A stretch of 64,000 nt of DNA from Actinokineospora xionganensis (lineage in GTDB: Bacteria > Actinomycetota > Actinomycetes > Mycobacteriales > Pseudonocardiaceae): assembly GCF_014323725.1 (NCBI RefSeq), contig NZ_JABVED010000009.1, forward strand, positions 212,951 through 276,950, read 5' to 3'. Below, one piece after another: positions 9,754 through 18,708 of the stretch. Each line of letters starts with the position of its first letter. The stretch's first letter is position 1. Position numbers and translations under genes: made by a program. The notes under the pieces are model-generated. The model made no database searches, was not told where the DNA came from, and worked only from the letters and a program-made list of their open reading frames with translations.

Positions 9754-10851
9754 ATGACTTCCTCCAGCGTCCGCGAAGGTGAGGCGTCCCGGATCGCGGG
9801 GCCCGATGAGGGCATCTCGCTCGAGGAGTTGCGGCTGGCGGCGCGCAACCACGGGATGCCGTTGGAGGCGCTGCGGTATGACCTGACTCCGCCGGGACTG
9901 CACTACGTGCTGGTGCACTACGACATCCCATACGTCGAGCCCGACAGCTACCGGCTGACCGTGGACGGCCGGGTCGGCACGCCGCTGGAGTTCGACCTGG
10001 CGACGCTGCGGGCGCGGCCGAAGGTGGAACTGACGGTGACGCTGGAGTGCGCGGGCAACGGGCGGGCCCGGCTGCACCCGCGGCCGGTGAGCCAGCCGTG
10101 GCTGGACGAGGCCGTCGGGACCGCTCGGTGGACCGGGACGCCCCTCGTCGATTTGCTGGCCGAGGCGGGGGTCCTTGATGACGCGGTGGATGTCGCGTTC
10201 ACGGGGCTTGACCATGGCACTGATCGGGGGGTCGAGCAGGACTACCAGCGGGGGCTGTCGTTGGGGGACGCGGTGGGGCGGGACGTGCTGGTCGCCTACG
10301 AGATGAACGGGCAGCCGCTGCCGCCGCAGCATGGTGCGCCGGTGCGGCTGGTGGTGCCGGGGTGGTACGGGATGGCGAGCGTGAAGTGGCTGCGGCGGAT
10401 CACCGTGCTGGACCACGAGTTCACGGGATTCCAGAACTCCACGGCGTACCGGATCAAGCACGACACCGACGAGGAGGGCGAGCCCGTCACCCGCATCCGG
10501 CCGCGCGCCTTGGTCGTGCCGCCAGGCTTCCCCGACTTCATGACCCGAAGGCGGATCGTCGACGCCGGGCCGGTCGAGCTCTTCGGCCGGGCGTGGAGTG
10601 GTCGGGACACGGTTTCCGCGGTCGAGGTCAGCGTCGATGGCGGTCGGACTTGGGGGGCCGCGGTGTTGGGCGCGCAGGTGGGAAAGCACGCGTGGCGGGC
10701 TTGGACCTTCCGCTGGTCAGCCGTCCGTGGCGAGGCCGAACTGCTGGTGCGGGCGGTTGACCGGCACGGCACGCAGCCGGTGGAGCAACCGTGGAACGTG
10801 CAGGGGATGGCCAACAACATGGCTCAGCGGGTTTTGGTGACTGTCCGCTGA
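9754..10851 (+). CDS. Sulfite-oxidase-family molybdopterin oxidoreductase
   Basis: This is a molybdenum-cofactor enzyme of the sulfite oxidase (SUOX/SorA-like) family, 365 residues. The Mo-binding domain occupies about 20-240 and has the conserved Cys ligand in TLECAGNGRAR, followed by WTGTPLVDLLAEAGV and, further on, PGWYGMASVKWLRRI. The C-terminal immunoglobulin-like dimerisation domain is recognisable by VSAVEVSVDGGRTW. No signal peptide, heme domain or membrane segment is seen, so a cytoplasmic enzyme using an unknown electron acceptor is likely. ATG at 9754 fits the domain start; the ribosome binding site is weak. A frame extends upstream, but its composition does not look coding. Confidence 0.82.
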   Translation: MTSSSVREGEASRIAGPDEGISLEELRLAARNHGMPLEALRYDLTPPGLHYVLVHYDIPYVEPDSYRLTVDGRVGTPLEFDLATLRARPKVELTVTLECAGNGRARLHPRPVSQPWLDEAVGTARWTGTPLVDLLAEAGVLDDAVDVAFTGLDHGTDRGVEQDYQRGLSLGDAVGRDVLVAYEMNGQPLPPQHGAPVRLVVPGWYGMASVKWLRRITVLDHEFTGFQNSTAYRIKHDTDEEGEPVTRIRPRALVVPPGFPDFMTRRRIVDAGPVELFGRAWSGRDTVSAVEVSVDGGRTWGAAVLGAQVGKHAWRAWTFRWSAVRGEAELLVRAVDRHGTQPVEQPWNVQGMANNMAQRVLVTVR

Positions 10852-10852
10852 A

Positions 10853-10878
10853 CCCCGGCAGGCAAGCGCCTGCCGGGG
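10853..10878. terminator. Bidirectional terminator between oxidoreductase and murA
   Basis: An 11-base perfect stem CCCCGGCAGGC (10853-10863) pairs with 10868-10878 around the loop AAGC. It begins one base after the oxidoreductase stop codon and faces the murA 3' end. There is no U-tract; the hairpin alone fits actinobacterial terminators. Confidence 0.75.
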
Positions 10879-10893
10879 CTCTGGGGCGATTCC

Positions 10894-12168
10894 CTAAATA
10901 GCTCGCTCAGGTTCTATGTCGACGCGCCTGACGTTTGCGCCCAGGCGTTGCATGTTCTCCACGAACATGGGGTAGCCGCGGTCGATGTGGAAGACGTCCC
11001 ACACCTCTGTCACGCCTTCCGCACAAAGGCCGGCAAGGACCAGGCCCACCCCCGCGCGGATGTCCGAGGCCCACACCGGTGCGCTGGACAGACGTTCCAC
11101 GCCCCGGATCACGGCGTGGTGGCCGTCGGTGCGGGCGTCCGCGCCGAGGCGGACCATTTCCTCCACGAAGCGGAAGCGGGCCTCGAACAGGTTCTCCGTG
11201 ATCATCGACGTCCCGTCCGCGATGGCGGTCAGCGCGATGGCGAAGGGTTGCAGGTCGGTGGCGAAACCCGGGTAGGGCAGCGTCACGAAGTCGACCGCGG
11301 TGGGGCGGTCGTGCTGCACCACGCGGAAACCGTCTTCGTAGATGGTGATTTCCGAGCCCGCGCTGCGGAGCTTCTCCAGGACCAGGTCCAGGTGGTGCGG
11401 ATTGACGCCCTTGACCGTGATGTCGCCCCGGGTCATCGCCGCGGCGAAGGCCCAGGTGGCGCCCACGATCCGGTCGCCGACAACGCGGTGTTCGGTGGGC
11501 CGCAGGGACTCGACGCCGTGGACCGTCAGCGTTGACGTGCCCGCGCCCTCCACCTTCGCGCCCATCTGCTGCAGCATCAGGCACAGGTCGATGATCTCCG
11601 GCTCCCGCGCCGCGTTGTCGATCACCGTGACCCCGTCGGCCAGCACCGCTGCCATCAGGATGTTCTCGGTGGCGCCCACGCTCGGGAAGTCCAGCCAGAT
11701 CTGCGCACCGTGCAGGCCCTCGGCCTCGGCCACGACACAGCCGTGCTCGATCTCGCTGGTCGCGCCGAGCGAGCGCAGGCCGTTCTGGTGCATGTCGAGT
11801 GGCCGCGAGCCGATCGCGTCGCCGCCGGGGAGGGCGACGACAGCGCGCTTGCACCGGCCGACGAGCGGGCCCAGCACGCAGACCGACGCCCGCAGCTTGC
11901 CCATCGACGGCGAGTCGGCCCGGTAGTTGAGCTCCGCGGGGGTGGTGATCACCGCGCGGTCGCCCTCCAGGGTCACCTCGCAGCCCAGGCTGCGCAGGAC
12001 ATCGGCCATCAGGGGGACGTCGAGGATCTCCGGGCAGTTGGTCAGGGTGGTCGTGCCCTCGGCCAGCAGCGCCGCCGCCATCAGCTTGAGCACACTGTTC
12101 TTGGCGCCGACAACCGCGACGTCGCCGACGAGCCGCGCGCCGCCATGGACCTGGAAGTGCTCTGTCAC
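10894..12168 (-). CDS. murA: UDP-N-acetylglucosamine 1-carboxyvinyltransferase
   Basis: MurA catalyses the first committed step of peptidoglycan synthesis, transferring enolpyruvate from PEP to UDP-GlcNAc. It has 424 residues from GTG at 12168 ([13 protein letters not shown]), which matches the family start; a longer reading would add 24 atypical residues. Motifs are [18 protein letters not shown] near the N-terminus and [17 protein letters not shown] later on. The active-site loop reads [11 protein letters not shown] with Asp at position 117, where most bacteria have the Cys that fosfomycin alkylates. The same Asp117 is known from mycobacteria, so intrinsic fosfomycin insensitivity is expected. 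It is divergent from the adenosyltransferase gene. Confidence 0.95.
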   Translation of the reverse strand: MTEHFQVHGGARLVGDVAVVGAKNSVLKLMAAALLAEGTTTLTNCPEILDVPLMADVLRSLGCEVTLEGDRAVITTPAELNYRADSPSMGKLRASVCVLGPLVGRCKRAVVALPGGDAIGSRPLDMHQNGLRSLGATSEIEHGCVVAEAEGLHGAQIWLDFPSVGATENILMAAVLADGVTVIDNAAREPEIIDLCLMLQQMGAKVEGAGTSTLTVHGVESLRPTEHRVVGDRIVGATWAFAAAMTRGDITVKGVNPHHLDLVLEKLRSAGSEITIYEDGFRVVQHDRPTAVDFVTLPYPGFATDLQPFAIALTAIADGTSMITENLFEARFRFVEEMVRLGADARTDGHHAVIRGVERLSSAPVWASDIRAGVGLVLAGLCAEGVTEVWDVFHIDRGYPMFVENMQRLGANVRRVDIEPERAI

Positions 12169-12238
12169 GCGGGCAATGATGCCCCTACCGAACCCGCTCA
12201 CCCCAGTCGGGTGCGCGTGCGGGTAATAGGCTGACGAC

Positions 12239-12811
12239 ATGTCGGTTCACATCACACGGGTCTATACCAAGGTCGGCGACAAAGGCACGACCGCACTCGG
12301 CGACGGTTCGCGGGTGCCGAAGACATCGGTCCGGCTCGCCGCCTACGCCGACGTGGACGAGGCCAACTCCTCGATCGGGGTCGCCATCGCCCTGGGCGGG
12401 CTGACCGACGAGGTCGCCGACGTCCTGCGCGGCATCCAGAACGACCTGTTCGACGTCGGCGCCGACCTGTGCGCCCCGATCGTCCCGGACCCGCCGTACC
12501 CGCCGCTGCGGATCACCGAGGCATACGTGACCAGGCTCGAAGGCTGGATCGACGACTTCAACGACCGCCTGGAGAAGCTCAACAGCTTCATCCTCCCCGG
12601 TGGCACCCCCGGCGCGGCCCTGCTGCACGTCGCCCGCACCGTCGCGCGGCGGGCCGAGCGCAACGCCTGGGCGCTGATCGAGGACGACGCCGAGCGGACG
12701 AACATCCTGGCGGCGAAGTACCTCAACCGGCTGTCCGACCTGCTGTTCGTGCTGGCCCGCATCGCCAACCCGGACGGCGACGTGCTGTGGAAGCCCGGGG
12801 CCAACGGCTGA
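12239..12811 (+). CDS. pduO: Cob(I)alamin adenosyltransferase, PduO type
   Basis: This enzyme transfers the adenosyl group of ATP to cob(I)alamin to make coenzyme B12. It has 190 residues of the PduO/MMAB fold. The ATP-binding N-terminal motif is [14 protein letters not shown]; later come [28 protein letters not shown] and [13 protein letters not shown], all family hallmarks. It starts with ATG at 12239, which shares bases with the far end of the murA upstream region, and is divergent from murA with 70 bases between starts. A PduO-murA neighbourhood near the atp operon is also found in mycobacteria. Its product is the cofactor needed by MeaA at 2,950-4,968. Confidence 0.93.
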   Translation: MSVHITRVYTKVGDKGTTALGDGSRVPKTSVRLAAYADVDEANSSIGVAIALGGLTDEVADVLRGIQNDLFDVGADLCAPIVPDPPYPPLRITEAYVTRLEGWIDDFNDRLEKLNSFILPGGTPGAALLHVARTVARRAERNAWALIEDDAERTNILAAKYLNRLSDLLFVLARIANPDGDVLWKPGANG

Positions 12812-12958
12812 GGAGCCAGCCCGCCTCCCCGAAACTGCATCCGCATCCAGGGCGACGCGAGCGGCTACTACCGGTTCGCCTGCCCGCTCATGGCGCCGAT
12901 GGTGCGCGGCAACATCCGCAAGGACCTGCGCGATCTGGCGAACAAGGTCTCCGGATAG
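12812..12958 (+). pseudogene. Remnant of an SRPBCC-family gene, C-terminal end only
   Basis: Directly after the adenosyltransferase stop and in the same frame, 48 codons run to a TAG at 12956-12958. The last 40 read like the C-terminal helix of an SRPBCC (START-like) protein: RIQGDASGYYRFACPLMAPM then VRGNIRKDLRDLANKV. There is no start codon with a ribosome binding site and no N-terminal part nearby. I read this as the surviving tail of a deleted gene. A stop-codon readthrough extension of the adenosyltransferase is possible but less likely. Confidence 0.5.
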
Positions 12959-13044
12959 CCAAGCGGTCGCGCGGCTAACGTCGAGGGCCTCCGGTGCGAG
13001 AATGACCATGTCCGGGCAGGCTGAGTTCATCCTTGGGGGTTCCG

Positions 13045-14697
13045 GTGTCCGCACGGAACCTCGGCCCTCCACTCGTGATCGCCGCCGCCATGGGCTTCGC
13101 CGCGGCCGCCATCGCGCTCTCGGCTCCGATCGCGCACCAGAGATGGACCGACGTGGCGCTGCACGGCTTCGGCGTGGTCGCCATCGCCATCGGCGCCCGG
13201 ATCTGGTCGCGCGCGTCCCGGCCGCGCATCGGCGCGCTCATCGTCCTCACGGGATCCGCCTTCCATCTGGGTGACCTCCGGGCCGTCGAAACCGAGCCCT
13301 GGTTCGCCATCGGTTTCTGCCTGGCCTATCTGTGGACCGCTGTCCTCGCGCACCTCGCCTTGGCCCTGCCGAACGGGCGGGTGGGGTCGACGGGGGCCCG
13401 AGCGCTCGTCGTCGTGTCCTATGCGGGCGCCGTCGGCACCCAGGTCGCGCGATACCTCATCGACTCCCCTGTGCCGCCGTGGTGGTGGAACCACAATCCT
13501 GGACCGAACACGGCGATGGCGGTCGCGGGCAGTGCGACCTACGTGGTCGTGACCGCCGCGACACTGGCCGTGGTCGTCCGCCGCTGGGTCTCGGCCACCA
13601 GCCTGCGCCGCAGGCACGGCGCCGCGCAGTGGGGCATGGTCCTGCTGCTGGGGACCGGCGGGATCTGCACCGCCTCCGTCGCCGCGTCCGGCGCTTCTTC
13701 CGGCACTCGTACCGGGTCGCTGTTCGTGGCCTGCGCCTTGCTCGTCGGCGCGGTCCCCCTCGCGATGGCGGCTCGCAGGCTGCACCTCGAGCTGGCCTGC
13801 GCGCGGGCGGCGCGGACCGTGCTCGACCGGTCCGGCGCGCACCAGCCGGTCATGCTGCAGCGCGCGCTGGCCGACGCGGTCGGTGATCCGACGCTCGTGC
13901 TGCACTACGCCGACCGCGGCGGCTCATTCGTCGACGTGCACGGCGCGCCCGTGACACCGGGCCCCTCGCCGGGAAGGGCCGCCACGCGGGTGCACCGGGA
14001 CGGAGCGCTGGTCGCGGTCGTGGAGCACGACGAAACCCTGGTCGAGCAACGCCGAGTGGTGGACGTGGTCCTCGACATCGCGGGTCTGGCGATCGGCAAC
14101 GCGGCCGCCACACGCCAGATCCCGGACGCGGCGTTCGCCGAACGGCACCGCATCCAGCGCGACCTGCACGACGGCCCGCAGCAACAGCTGTTCGGGGCGA
14201 TGCTGCTGCTCGACATGGCCCGGAGCGGCTCGATCCCGGTCGACGGCGCGCTGCACCGGGCGCACCAGCTGATCGGTCAGGCGGTCGCCGCTCTGCGCGA
14301 GCTCACCCAGGGCATCTACCCGGAGACTCTGGTCGAGCACGGGCTCGCCGCGGCGGTGGCTCAGCTGGGCGCGCTCTCGCCGATCCCCGTTGTGGCCGAC
14401 ATCCCCGTGGACCGCTGGTCCCCCGACGTTGAGCTGACCGCGTACTTCCTGGTCACCGAAGCCGTCGCGAACGTCTACAAGCACGCGAGCGCGTCCGCGG
14501 TCGTGGTCACCGTTCGGGAGGACGACGGCACGCTGGTATTGGAGGTCCGTGACGACGGCGCGGGCGGCAATGGTGAGCCGCGGGCCCTGCGCCTGCGGGC
14601 GGCGTCCGTCGGCGGGTCGGTGGCCGTGTCGAGTCAGTCCGGGCGGGGCACCACGGTGTCGGCTCGACTGCCGATCGGGGCGCCATGCGGGTCGTGA
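13045..14697 (+). CDS. NarL-family sensor histidine kinase
   Basis: This is a membrane histidine kinase of about 550 residues. The first 230 residues contain about seven hydrophobic segments forming a membrane sensor. After a GAF-like linker there is a HisKA_3 dimerisation box with the phosphoacceptor His in RHRIQRDLHDGPQQQL, then an HATPase domain with N-box TEAVANVYKHA and G-box EVRDDGAGG. GTG at 13045 has GGGGG five bases upstream and is preferred to TTG at 13033. The last 13 bases overlap the response-regulator gene, so the two are co-translated partners. The signal is unknown. Confidence 0.88.
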   Translation: MSARNLGPPLVIAAAMGFAAAAIALSAPIAHQRWTDVALHGFGVVAIAIGARIWSRASRPRIGALIVLTGSAFHLGDLRAVETEPWFAIGFCLAYLWTAVLAHLALALPNGRVGSTGARALVVVSYAGAVGTQVARYLIDSPVPPWWWNHNPGPNTAMAVAGSATYVVVTAATLAVVVRRWVSATSLRRRHGAAQWGMVLLLGTGGICTASVAASGASSGTRTGSLFVACALLVGAVPLAMAARRLHLELACARAARTVLDRSGAHQPVMLQRALADAVGDPTLVLHYADRGGSFVDVHGAPVTPGPSPGRAATRVHRDGALVAVVEHDETLVEQRRVVDVVLDIAGLAIGNAAATRQIPDAAFAERHRIQRDLHDGPQQQLFGAMLLLDMARSGSIPVDGALHRAHQLIGQAVAALRELTQGIYPETLVEHGLAAAVAQLGALSPIPVVADIPVDRWSPDVELTAYFLVTEAVANVYKHASASAVVVTVREDDGTLVLEVRDDGAGGNGEPRALRLRAASVGGSVAVSSQSGRGTTVSARLPIGAPCGS

Positions 14698-15368
14698 TCG
14701 TCGAGGACCACCTGTTGCTGCGGGACATCCTCACCGAGGGTCTGCGCGGTCGCGGTGTGCGCGTGATCGGCGCGGCGGCCGACGTCGAGTCCGCCGCCCG
14801 CCTGGTCTACGCCGATCCTCCCGACGTGGTCTTGCTCGACATCCGACTGCCGCCACACCAACGCGACGAAGGGCTGTGTCTGGCCGAACTGGTGCGGAGC
14901 AGGCATCCGGAGGTGGGGCTGCTGGTCCTGTCCTCCCAAGGTGAGGTCTCCTTCGCACAGCGGCTGCTCGGGATGCCGGGCGAGTCTCGGGCACTTGGCT
15001 ACCTGCTCAAAGAACGCGTCGGCGACCTCGACGAACTCGTCGACGCGCTGCACCGGGTCACGGCGGGCGACGTGGTGATCGATCGCGAGCTGATCCGCGC
15101 GTTGATGACCGGACCGCGACCGAAGGACCCGCTCGACCTGCTGAGCCCGCACGAGCGGCGAGTGCTGTCGCTCGTCGCGCAGGGACGGTCGAATCTGGGG
15201 ATCGCCCAGCACATGGCCTGCCAGGTCGGCACCGTGGAGAAACATCTGTCGGTGATCACGGCGAAACTCGGCCTCGGGTCGCTTGGCGAGGTGGACCGGC
15301 GCGGCGTCAACATCCGGGTCCTGGCGACGCTGGCGTTCCTGCGCGGCACCGGCGACCTGGCCCGCTGA
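14685..15368 (+). CDS. NarL/LuxR-family response regulator
   Basis: This is a DNA-binding response regulator of 227 residues. The receiver domain (1-120) has the acidic pair Glu7/Asp8, phosphoacceptor Asp52 in VVLLDIRLPP and a Lys in YLLKERVGD. The C-terminal LuxR-type helix-turn-helix (about 150-215) contains LSPHERRVLSLVAQGRSN and GTVEKHLSVITAKLGL. Family members usually read NxxIA in this helix and this one reads NLGIA, close to consensus. It overlaps the kinase gene by 13 bases. The secreted-protein gene 97 bases downstream is a plausible target. Confidence 0.9.
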   Translation: MRVVIVEDHLLLRDILTEGLRGRGVRVIGAAADVESAARLVYADPPDVVLLDIRLPPHQRDEGLCLAELVRSRHPEVGLLVLSSQGEVSFAQRLLGMPGESRALGYLLKERVGDLDELVDALHRVTAGDVVIDRELIRALMTGPRPKDPLDLLSPHERRVLSLVAQGRSNLGIAQHMACQVGTVEKHLSVITAKLGLGSLGEVDRRGVNIRVLATLAFLRGTGDLAR

Positions 15369-15465
15369 GCGCCACCGGGTTTTCCAACCTTCGCGCCAGA
15401 GGTTCCCCCGTCCCCGGCACCGGCCGGACGCGCCAGTGTGGTGGCCAGTCCACAGGGAGGAACCC

Positions 15466-15984
15466 ATGAAGCTCACCACCATCGGTCGTCGAACACGGGT
15501 GGCCGTCGCCGCCGCCGTCATCCTGCTCACCGCGACCTTCACCGCGACCGGCGCCGCCGCGGACCCGATCGGCAGCTGCGCCACCATCACCAAGTTCACG
15601 ATGACGTTCAGAACCGGCGGCGACGACCTGCGCTACAACTCCGAACTCCTGGTGTCGATCAAGGTGCCGCACTTGACGCAGCCGCTCCCGCTGCGATCGG
15701 TCTTCGGGCAGTTCCCGAACAACAGCACGGTGGTGAAGGTCGACATCCCCTTCGCGACGACGGGGCAGACGGTCAATTCGTGCCACATCCGGGCCCAGCA
15801 CCTGACCCTGATCTCGCACTCAGCCTGGTTCGAGGGGCCGGACAACTGGGATATGAACAGCTTCTCCATCGTGGGCTACACCAGCTCCGGGGTCGCCAAG
15901 TACCAGCACAGCTCCGGCACGGGCTCGCCGTGGTTCCGGTTCAGCCAGAGCAAACCGACGCTGGTCGTGCACGACTGGCTCTGA
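15466..15984 (+). CDS. Secreted protein of unknown function
   Basis: This is a 172-residue protein with a clear Sec signal peptide (basic RRTRVAVAAAVILLTATF, cut expected after GAAA near residue 32). The mature part of about 140 residues is rich in beta-branched and aromatic residues (KFTMTFRTGGDDLRYNSELL, WFEGPDNWDMNSFSIVGY) with two cysteines, which suggests an all-beta fold, perhaps a jelly-roll or lectin-like domain. I do not recognise a family. ATG at 15466 has GGGAGG at ideal spacing. It follows the two-component genes on the same strand and may be under their control. Confidence 0.75.
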   Translation: MKLTTIGRRTRVAVAAAVILLTATFTATGAAADPIGSCATITKFTMTFRTGGDDLRYNSELLVSIKVPHLTQPLPLRSVFGQFPNNSTVVKVDIPFATTGQTVNSCHIRAQHLTLISHSAWFEGPDNWDMNSFSIVGYTSSGVAKYQHSSGTGSPWFRFSQSKPTLVVHDWL

Positions 15985-16016
15985 CGCGACACCGGGAGGC
16001 CATCGCGTGATCCCAG

Positions 16017-16030
16017 GGTGTTCGGACACC
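16017..16030. terminator. Small hairpin between convergent genes
   Basis: The stem GGTGT/ACACC closes a TCGG tetraloop between the secreted-protein gene and the small gene ending at 16041. It is short but stable, and may help to end transcription in both directions. Confidence 0.4.
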
Positions 16031-16040
16031 GTCCGACGTA

Positions 16041-16298
16041 TCAGGAGTAGCGATGGCTCTTGGCGGCGTGCCCGTGCTCGCGGGTGCAGGTGCGTCCGCT
16101 GATCGCCCGATGGCCGCAGAGCGCTGCCTCCGGCTCGCGGTCCACCTCGACCACCTCGACCACCGGGGCGTCCGCGGAGACCCGAGCCGGTTTGGCAGGC
16201 GGCTGCGCCGTCGGTGCGATCACCGGCTTGGTTTCGCGTTGGGACCGCTGTGCATAGCGCGCCTCGCGCAGGGCGCGAAGGGCGTCCGTCTTGCTCAT
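16041..16298 (-). CDS. Small hypothetical protein with Cys/His C-terminal motif
   Basis: This is an 85-residue protein, convergent with the secreted-protein gene and 67 bases after RNase Z on the same strand. The N-terminal helix (SKTDALRALREARYAQRSQR) is basic, the middle is Pro/Val-rich and probably disordered, and the tail holds CGHRAISGRTCTREHGHAAK followed by SHRYS. The spacing Cys-x-His...Cys...His-x-His could bind a metal. I do not recognise a named family. It is likely the last gene of the atpC-DUF2550-rnz transcript. Confidence 0.6.
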   Translation of the reverse strand: MSKTDALRALREARYAQRSQRETKPVIAPTAQPPAKPARVSADAPVVEVVEVDREPEAALCGHRAISGRTCTREHGHAAKSHRYS

Positions 16299-16365
16299 CG
16301 TGGGCTCACCCCCAAGAGCCTATGGGTTCATGCCGACAAATTCCGGCCCAGGCGCGGCTGAGCGG

Positions 16366-17253
16366 TCAGCGGCGCTTCGGAATCGGGATTCTGGCCAGGT
16401 CCGTGGCCACCACGATCTCGCCGTCGAACTCCGCCGCGGCTTCCTCGTGGAACAGGCTCAGATCGTCATAGCGCTGCGAGAAGTGGGTCAGCACCAGCGT
16501 CCGCACACCACTCTCCCGCGCGACCCGGGCCGCCTGCCGGGCCGTCAGGTGGGCATGTTCCTCAGCCAGCGCCGCGTCCGTGTGCAGGTAGGTCGACTCG
16601 ATCACGAGCATGTCCGCGGCCTCCGCCAGCTCGTACACCGAGTCGCAGAGGCGGGTGTCCATCACGAAGGCGAACCGCTGCCCCGGTTTCGGCTCGCTGA
16701 CCCGCTCCAGCAGCTCCCCACCTTCGCGCTGCACTGCGCCGACGGCCGGACCGGTGATGCCCAGCTCGGCCAGCTTCTCCGGCAGCAGCCGGCGGGAATC
16801 GGGCTCACGCAGCTGGTAGCCGAAGGTCTCGATGCGGTGGTCGAGCCTGCGGGCGCGCAGTTCGCCGAACCGGCCGGTCGCGATGACGCCTTCGGCCACC
16901 ACCGGCTCCTCACGGACCCGCGCGACCTCATAGAACGAGCTCGCGCGCCGCAGGTTGCCGAAGAACTCGGCACCGGAGGCCGGGTAGTGGGCGACGACTT
17001 CGCGGGCGACGCCGTCGAGGGAAAGGCGCTGCACGATGCCGGGGACGCCCAGGCAGTGGTCGCCGTGGAAGTGGGTCACGCACAGCCGGGTGATCGCGCT
17101 GACGGACACTCCGGCCAGCGCCATCTGCCGCTGCGTGCCCTCGCCCGGGTCGAAGAGGAAGACGTCGTCGTCCCAGCGCAGGAAGTAGCCGTTGTGGTTG
17201 CGGGCGCGAATCGGCACCTGACTCGCGGTCCCGAGGACGACGAGTTCACGCAT
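16366..17253 (-). CDS. rnz: Ribonuclease Z
   Basis: This is a metallo-beta-lactamase-fold endonuclease that trims the 3' ends of pre-tRNAs. It has 295 residues. The N-terminus [20 protein letters not shown] has the T-A-S-Q-x-P pattern of the family, the metal site is [13 protein letters not shown], and later metal ligands lie in FVMDTRLCD and [10 protein letters not shown]. The start at 17253 is fixed by the family N-terminus; the frame is open a further 63 codons upstream but without family similarity. It begins 7 bases after the DUF2550 gene, so it is co-transcribed with atpC. Confidence 0.92.
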   Translation of the reverse strand: MRELVVLGTASQVPIRARNHNGYFLRWDDDVFLFDPGEGTQRQMALAGVSVSAITRLCVTHFHGDHCLGVPGIVQRLSLDGVAREVVAHYPASGAEFFGNLRRASSFYEVARVREEPVVAEGVIATGRFGELRARRLDHRIETFGYQLREPDSRRLLPEKLAELGITGPAVGAVQREGGELLERVSEPKPGQRFAFVMDTRLCDSVYELAEAADMLVIESTYLHTDAALAEEHAHLTARQAARVARESGVRTLVLTHFSQRYDDLSLFHEEAAAEFDGEIVVATDLARIPIPKRR

Positions 17254-17260
17254 GGACAAG

Positions 17261-17704
17261 CTAGGACGCCCAGGGCAGCCGATGGCCGGGCGGTGCGCTT
17301 TCCAGCCACGACAGGAAGCCGGTGAGCACGTCCGGGCCCATCGCGACCTCGACCCCGGGGGCCGCGCCGCCGTTGGCGTACTCGAAGCGCAGGACACGCG
17401 ATCCAGCGGGCATGTTCGGGGTCTCGCCGCGTTCGGGCTCACGGCGGTGCACGATCTCCAGGCCGTCGCGGCGCAGGACCCGGTCGGGGCCCTTGCGCAG
17501 GCTCAGCGCGCGGAACCAGGCGAACTCGTCGCCCTGGTAGCGGCCGACACCAAGGTGCCAGCCCTTGCCGGTGTCGTCGATGCGGGTGCGCAGGGCGACG
17601 TGAACGCCGCCCGCGCGAAGAAGGCGCAGGCGGCGCAGGACCAGCAAGACGAGGAAGGCGAACACGGCGGCGAGGACCAGCACGACCACATCGCTGATGT
17701 CCAT
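17261..17704 (-). CDS. DUF2550 membrane-anchored protein
   Basis: This is a 147-residue protein with a single N-terminal membrane helix ([18 protein letters not shown]), a basic RRLRLLR stop-transfer segment and a soluble domain containing [34 protein letters not shown] and the C-terminal [20 protein letters not shown]2550 proteins directly follow atpC in many actinobacteria, as here (27 bases apart). The function is unknown; the conserved position suggests a role linked to the ATP synthase or the membrane, but this is not shown. Confidence 0.85.
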   Translation of the reverse strand: MDISDVVVLVLAAVFAFLVLLVLRRLRLLRAGGVHVALRTRIDDTGKGWHLGVGRYQGDEFAWFRALSLRKGPDRVLRRDGLEIVHRREPERGETPNMPAGSRVLRFEYANGGAAPGVEVAMGPDVLTGFLSWLESAPPGHRLPWAS

Positions 17705-17731
17705 CGGCCGCCCCCGCCCCCTACGCCGACA

Positions 17732-18097
17732 TCAGGAAGACTGCTCGGCGGCGCGCACGCGGGCGGCTGCTCTCGCGCGCTCCTCGGCGTCCTCTGCGTC
17801 GAGTCCGGAACGGGCCTGGGCCACGTCGATCTCGCCCGCGAGCTCGGCGGACTCGGCCAGGATGCTCACCGAGTCGCCCGTGACCGAGAGGAAGCCACCA
17901 TGCACCGCGGCCACGACCGCTTCGCCTTCGGTGGTGATGACCTTGACCACGCCACCCTCGACCAGCTGGCCGAGCACGGGCTCGTGACCAGGCATGATGC
18001 CGATCTCACCCTCGGTGGTCTGCGCGCTGACGAACGAGCCGGTACCCGACCACAGGCGTCGTTCCACGGCGACCAGCTGGACGGACATCTCAGCCAC
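17732..18097 (-). CDS. atpC: ATP synthase F1 epsilon subunit (detached from the atp operon)
   Basis: This is the central-stalk subunit that couples and regulates F1. It has 121 residues: an N-terminal beta-sandwich ([31 protein letters not shown], then [20 protein letters not shown]) and a C-terminal helical hairpin ([17 protein letters not shown]). GTG at 18097 is supported by AAGGAGA at proper spacing and by the usual length. It heads a transcript with DUF2550 and rnz. It is 2 kb from atpD, separated by two genes on the other strand and a terminator, so it must have its own promoter in 18,098-18,204. Confidence 0.95.
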   Translation of the reverse strand: MAEMSVQLVAVERRLWSGTGSFVSAQTTEGEIGIMPGHEPVLGQLVEGGVVKVITTEGEAVVAAVHGGFLSVTGDSVSILAESAELAGEIDVAQARSGLDAEDAEERARAAARVRAAEQSS

Positions 18098-18204
18098 GCT
18101 TATCTCCTTAGACTCACGGTTCTTGGGCAGTCTAGATGGTCGGTCGGCAACCTCCCCAGCCAGGCCGGTGTCACTCTTTGCATGAGCCACTCCAATCACA
18201 GGCG

Positions 18205-18708
18205 GTGACCGACATCGAGGACACCGACTTCACCGAGTTCGTGACGCACCGCTCGACGTCCCTGCTGCGCACGGCCTACCTGCTCTGCGGCGGCGACCGC
18301 GGCGCGGCGGAAGACCTGCTCCAGGACGTGCTCGAACGCGTCTACGCCCGGCGCAAGCGCGTCAAGGGCAACCCGGAGCCCTACGTCCGGGCGGCGCTGG
18401 CCAACGCCTCGGCCAACCGCTGGCGCCACCGGTCGCGCCGGGTGACCGAGACGACGTTGGAGCACGTCGCCGAACCGGGCGTGCGCGGCCATGAGGGCAG
18501 CGTCGCCGACCGCGACCAGATCGCCCGGGCGCTGGGGGCGCTCCCGCCCCGAATGCGGGCCGTGCTGGTCCTGCGCTACTTCGACGACCTGTCCGAAGCC
18601 GACACCGCCGCCGCACTCGGGTGCGGCACCGGGACCGTCAAGAGCCAGACCTCGCGCGGCCTCGACCGCCTGCGCGCCCTGCTGGCCGAACCCGCGACGA
18701 AAGGATGA
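18205..18708 (+). CDS. ECF sigma factor, SigE (actinobacterial) subfamily
   Basis: This is a sigma-70 factor of 167 residues with only regions 2 and 4. Region 2 is [20 protein letters not shown] followed by [20 protein letters not shown], and region 4 is [20 protein letters not shown] followed by [20 protein letters not shown]. This is the SigE-family pattern common in Streptomyces and relatives. GTG at 18205 is the natural start. Its stop overlaps the next start (ATGA), so it is coupled to a membrane protein that is the likely anti-sigma or sensor. Together the pair sits between atpD and atpC. Confidence 0.88.
   Translation: MTDIEDTDFTEFVTHRSTSLLRTAYLLCGGDRGAAEDLLQDVLERVYARRKRVKGNPEPYVRAALANASANRWRHRSRRVTETTLEHVAEPGVRGHEGSVADRDQIARALGALPPRMRAVLVLRYFDDLSEADTAAALGCGTGTVKSQTSRGLDRLRALLAEPATKG

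Noticed and set aside
12169..12238. Cobalamin riboswitch before pduO
   Set aside because: Only 70 bases separate the divergent starts and no B12-box-like sequence was seen.
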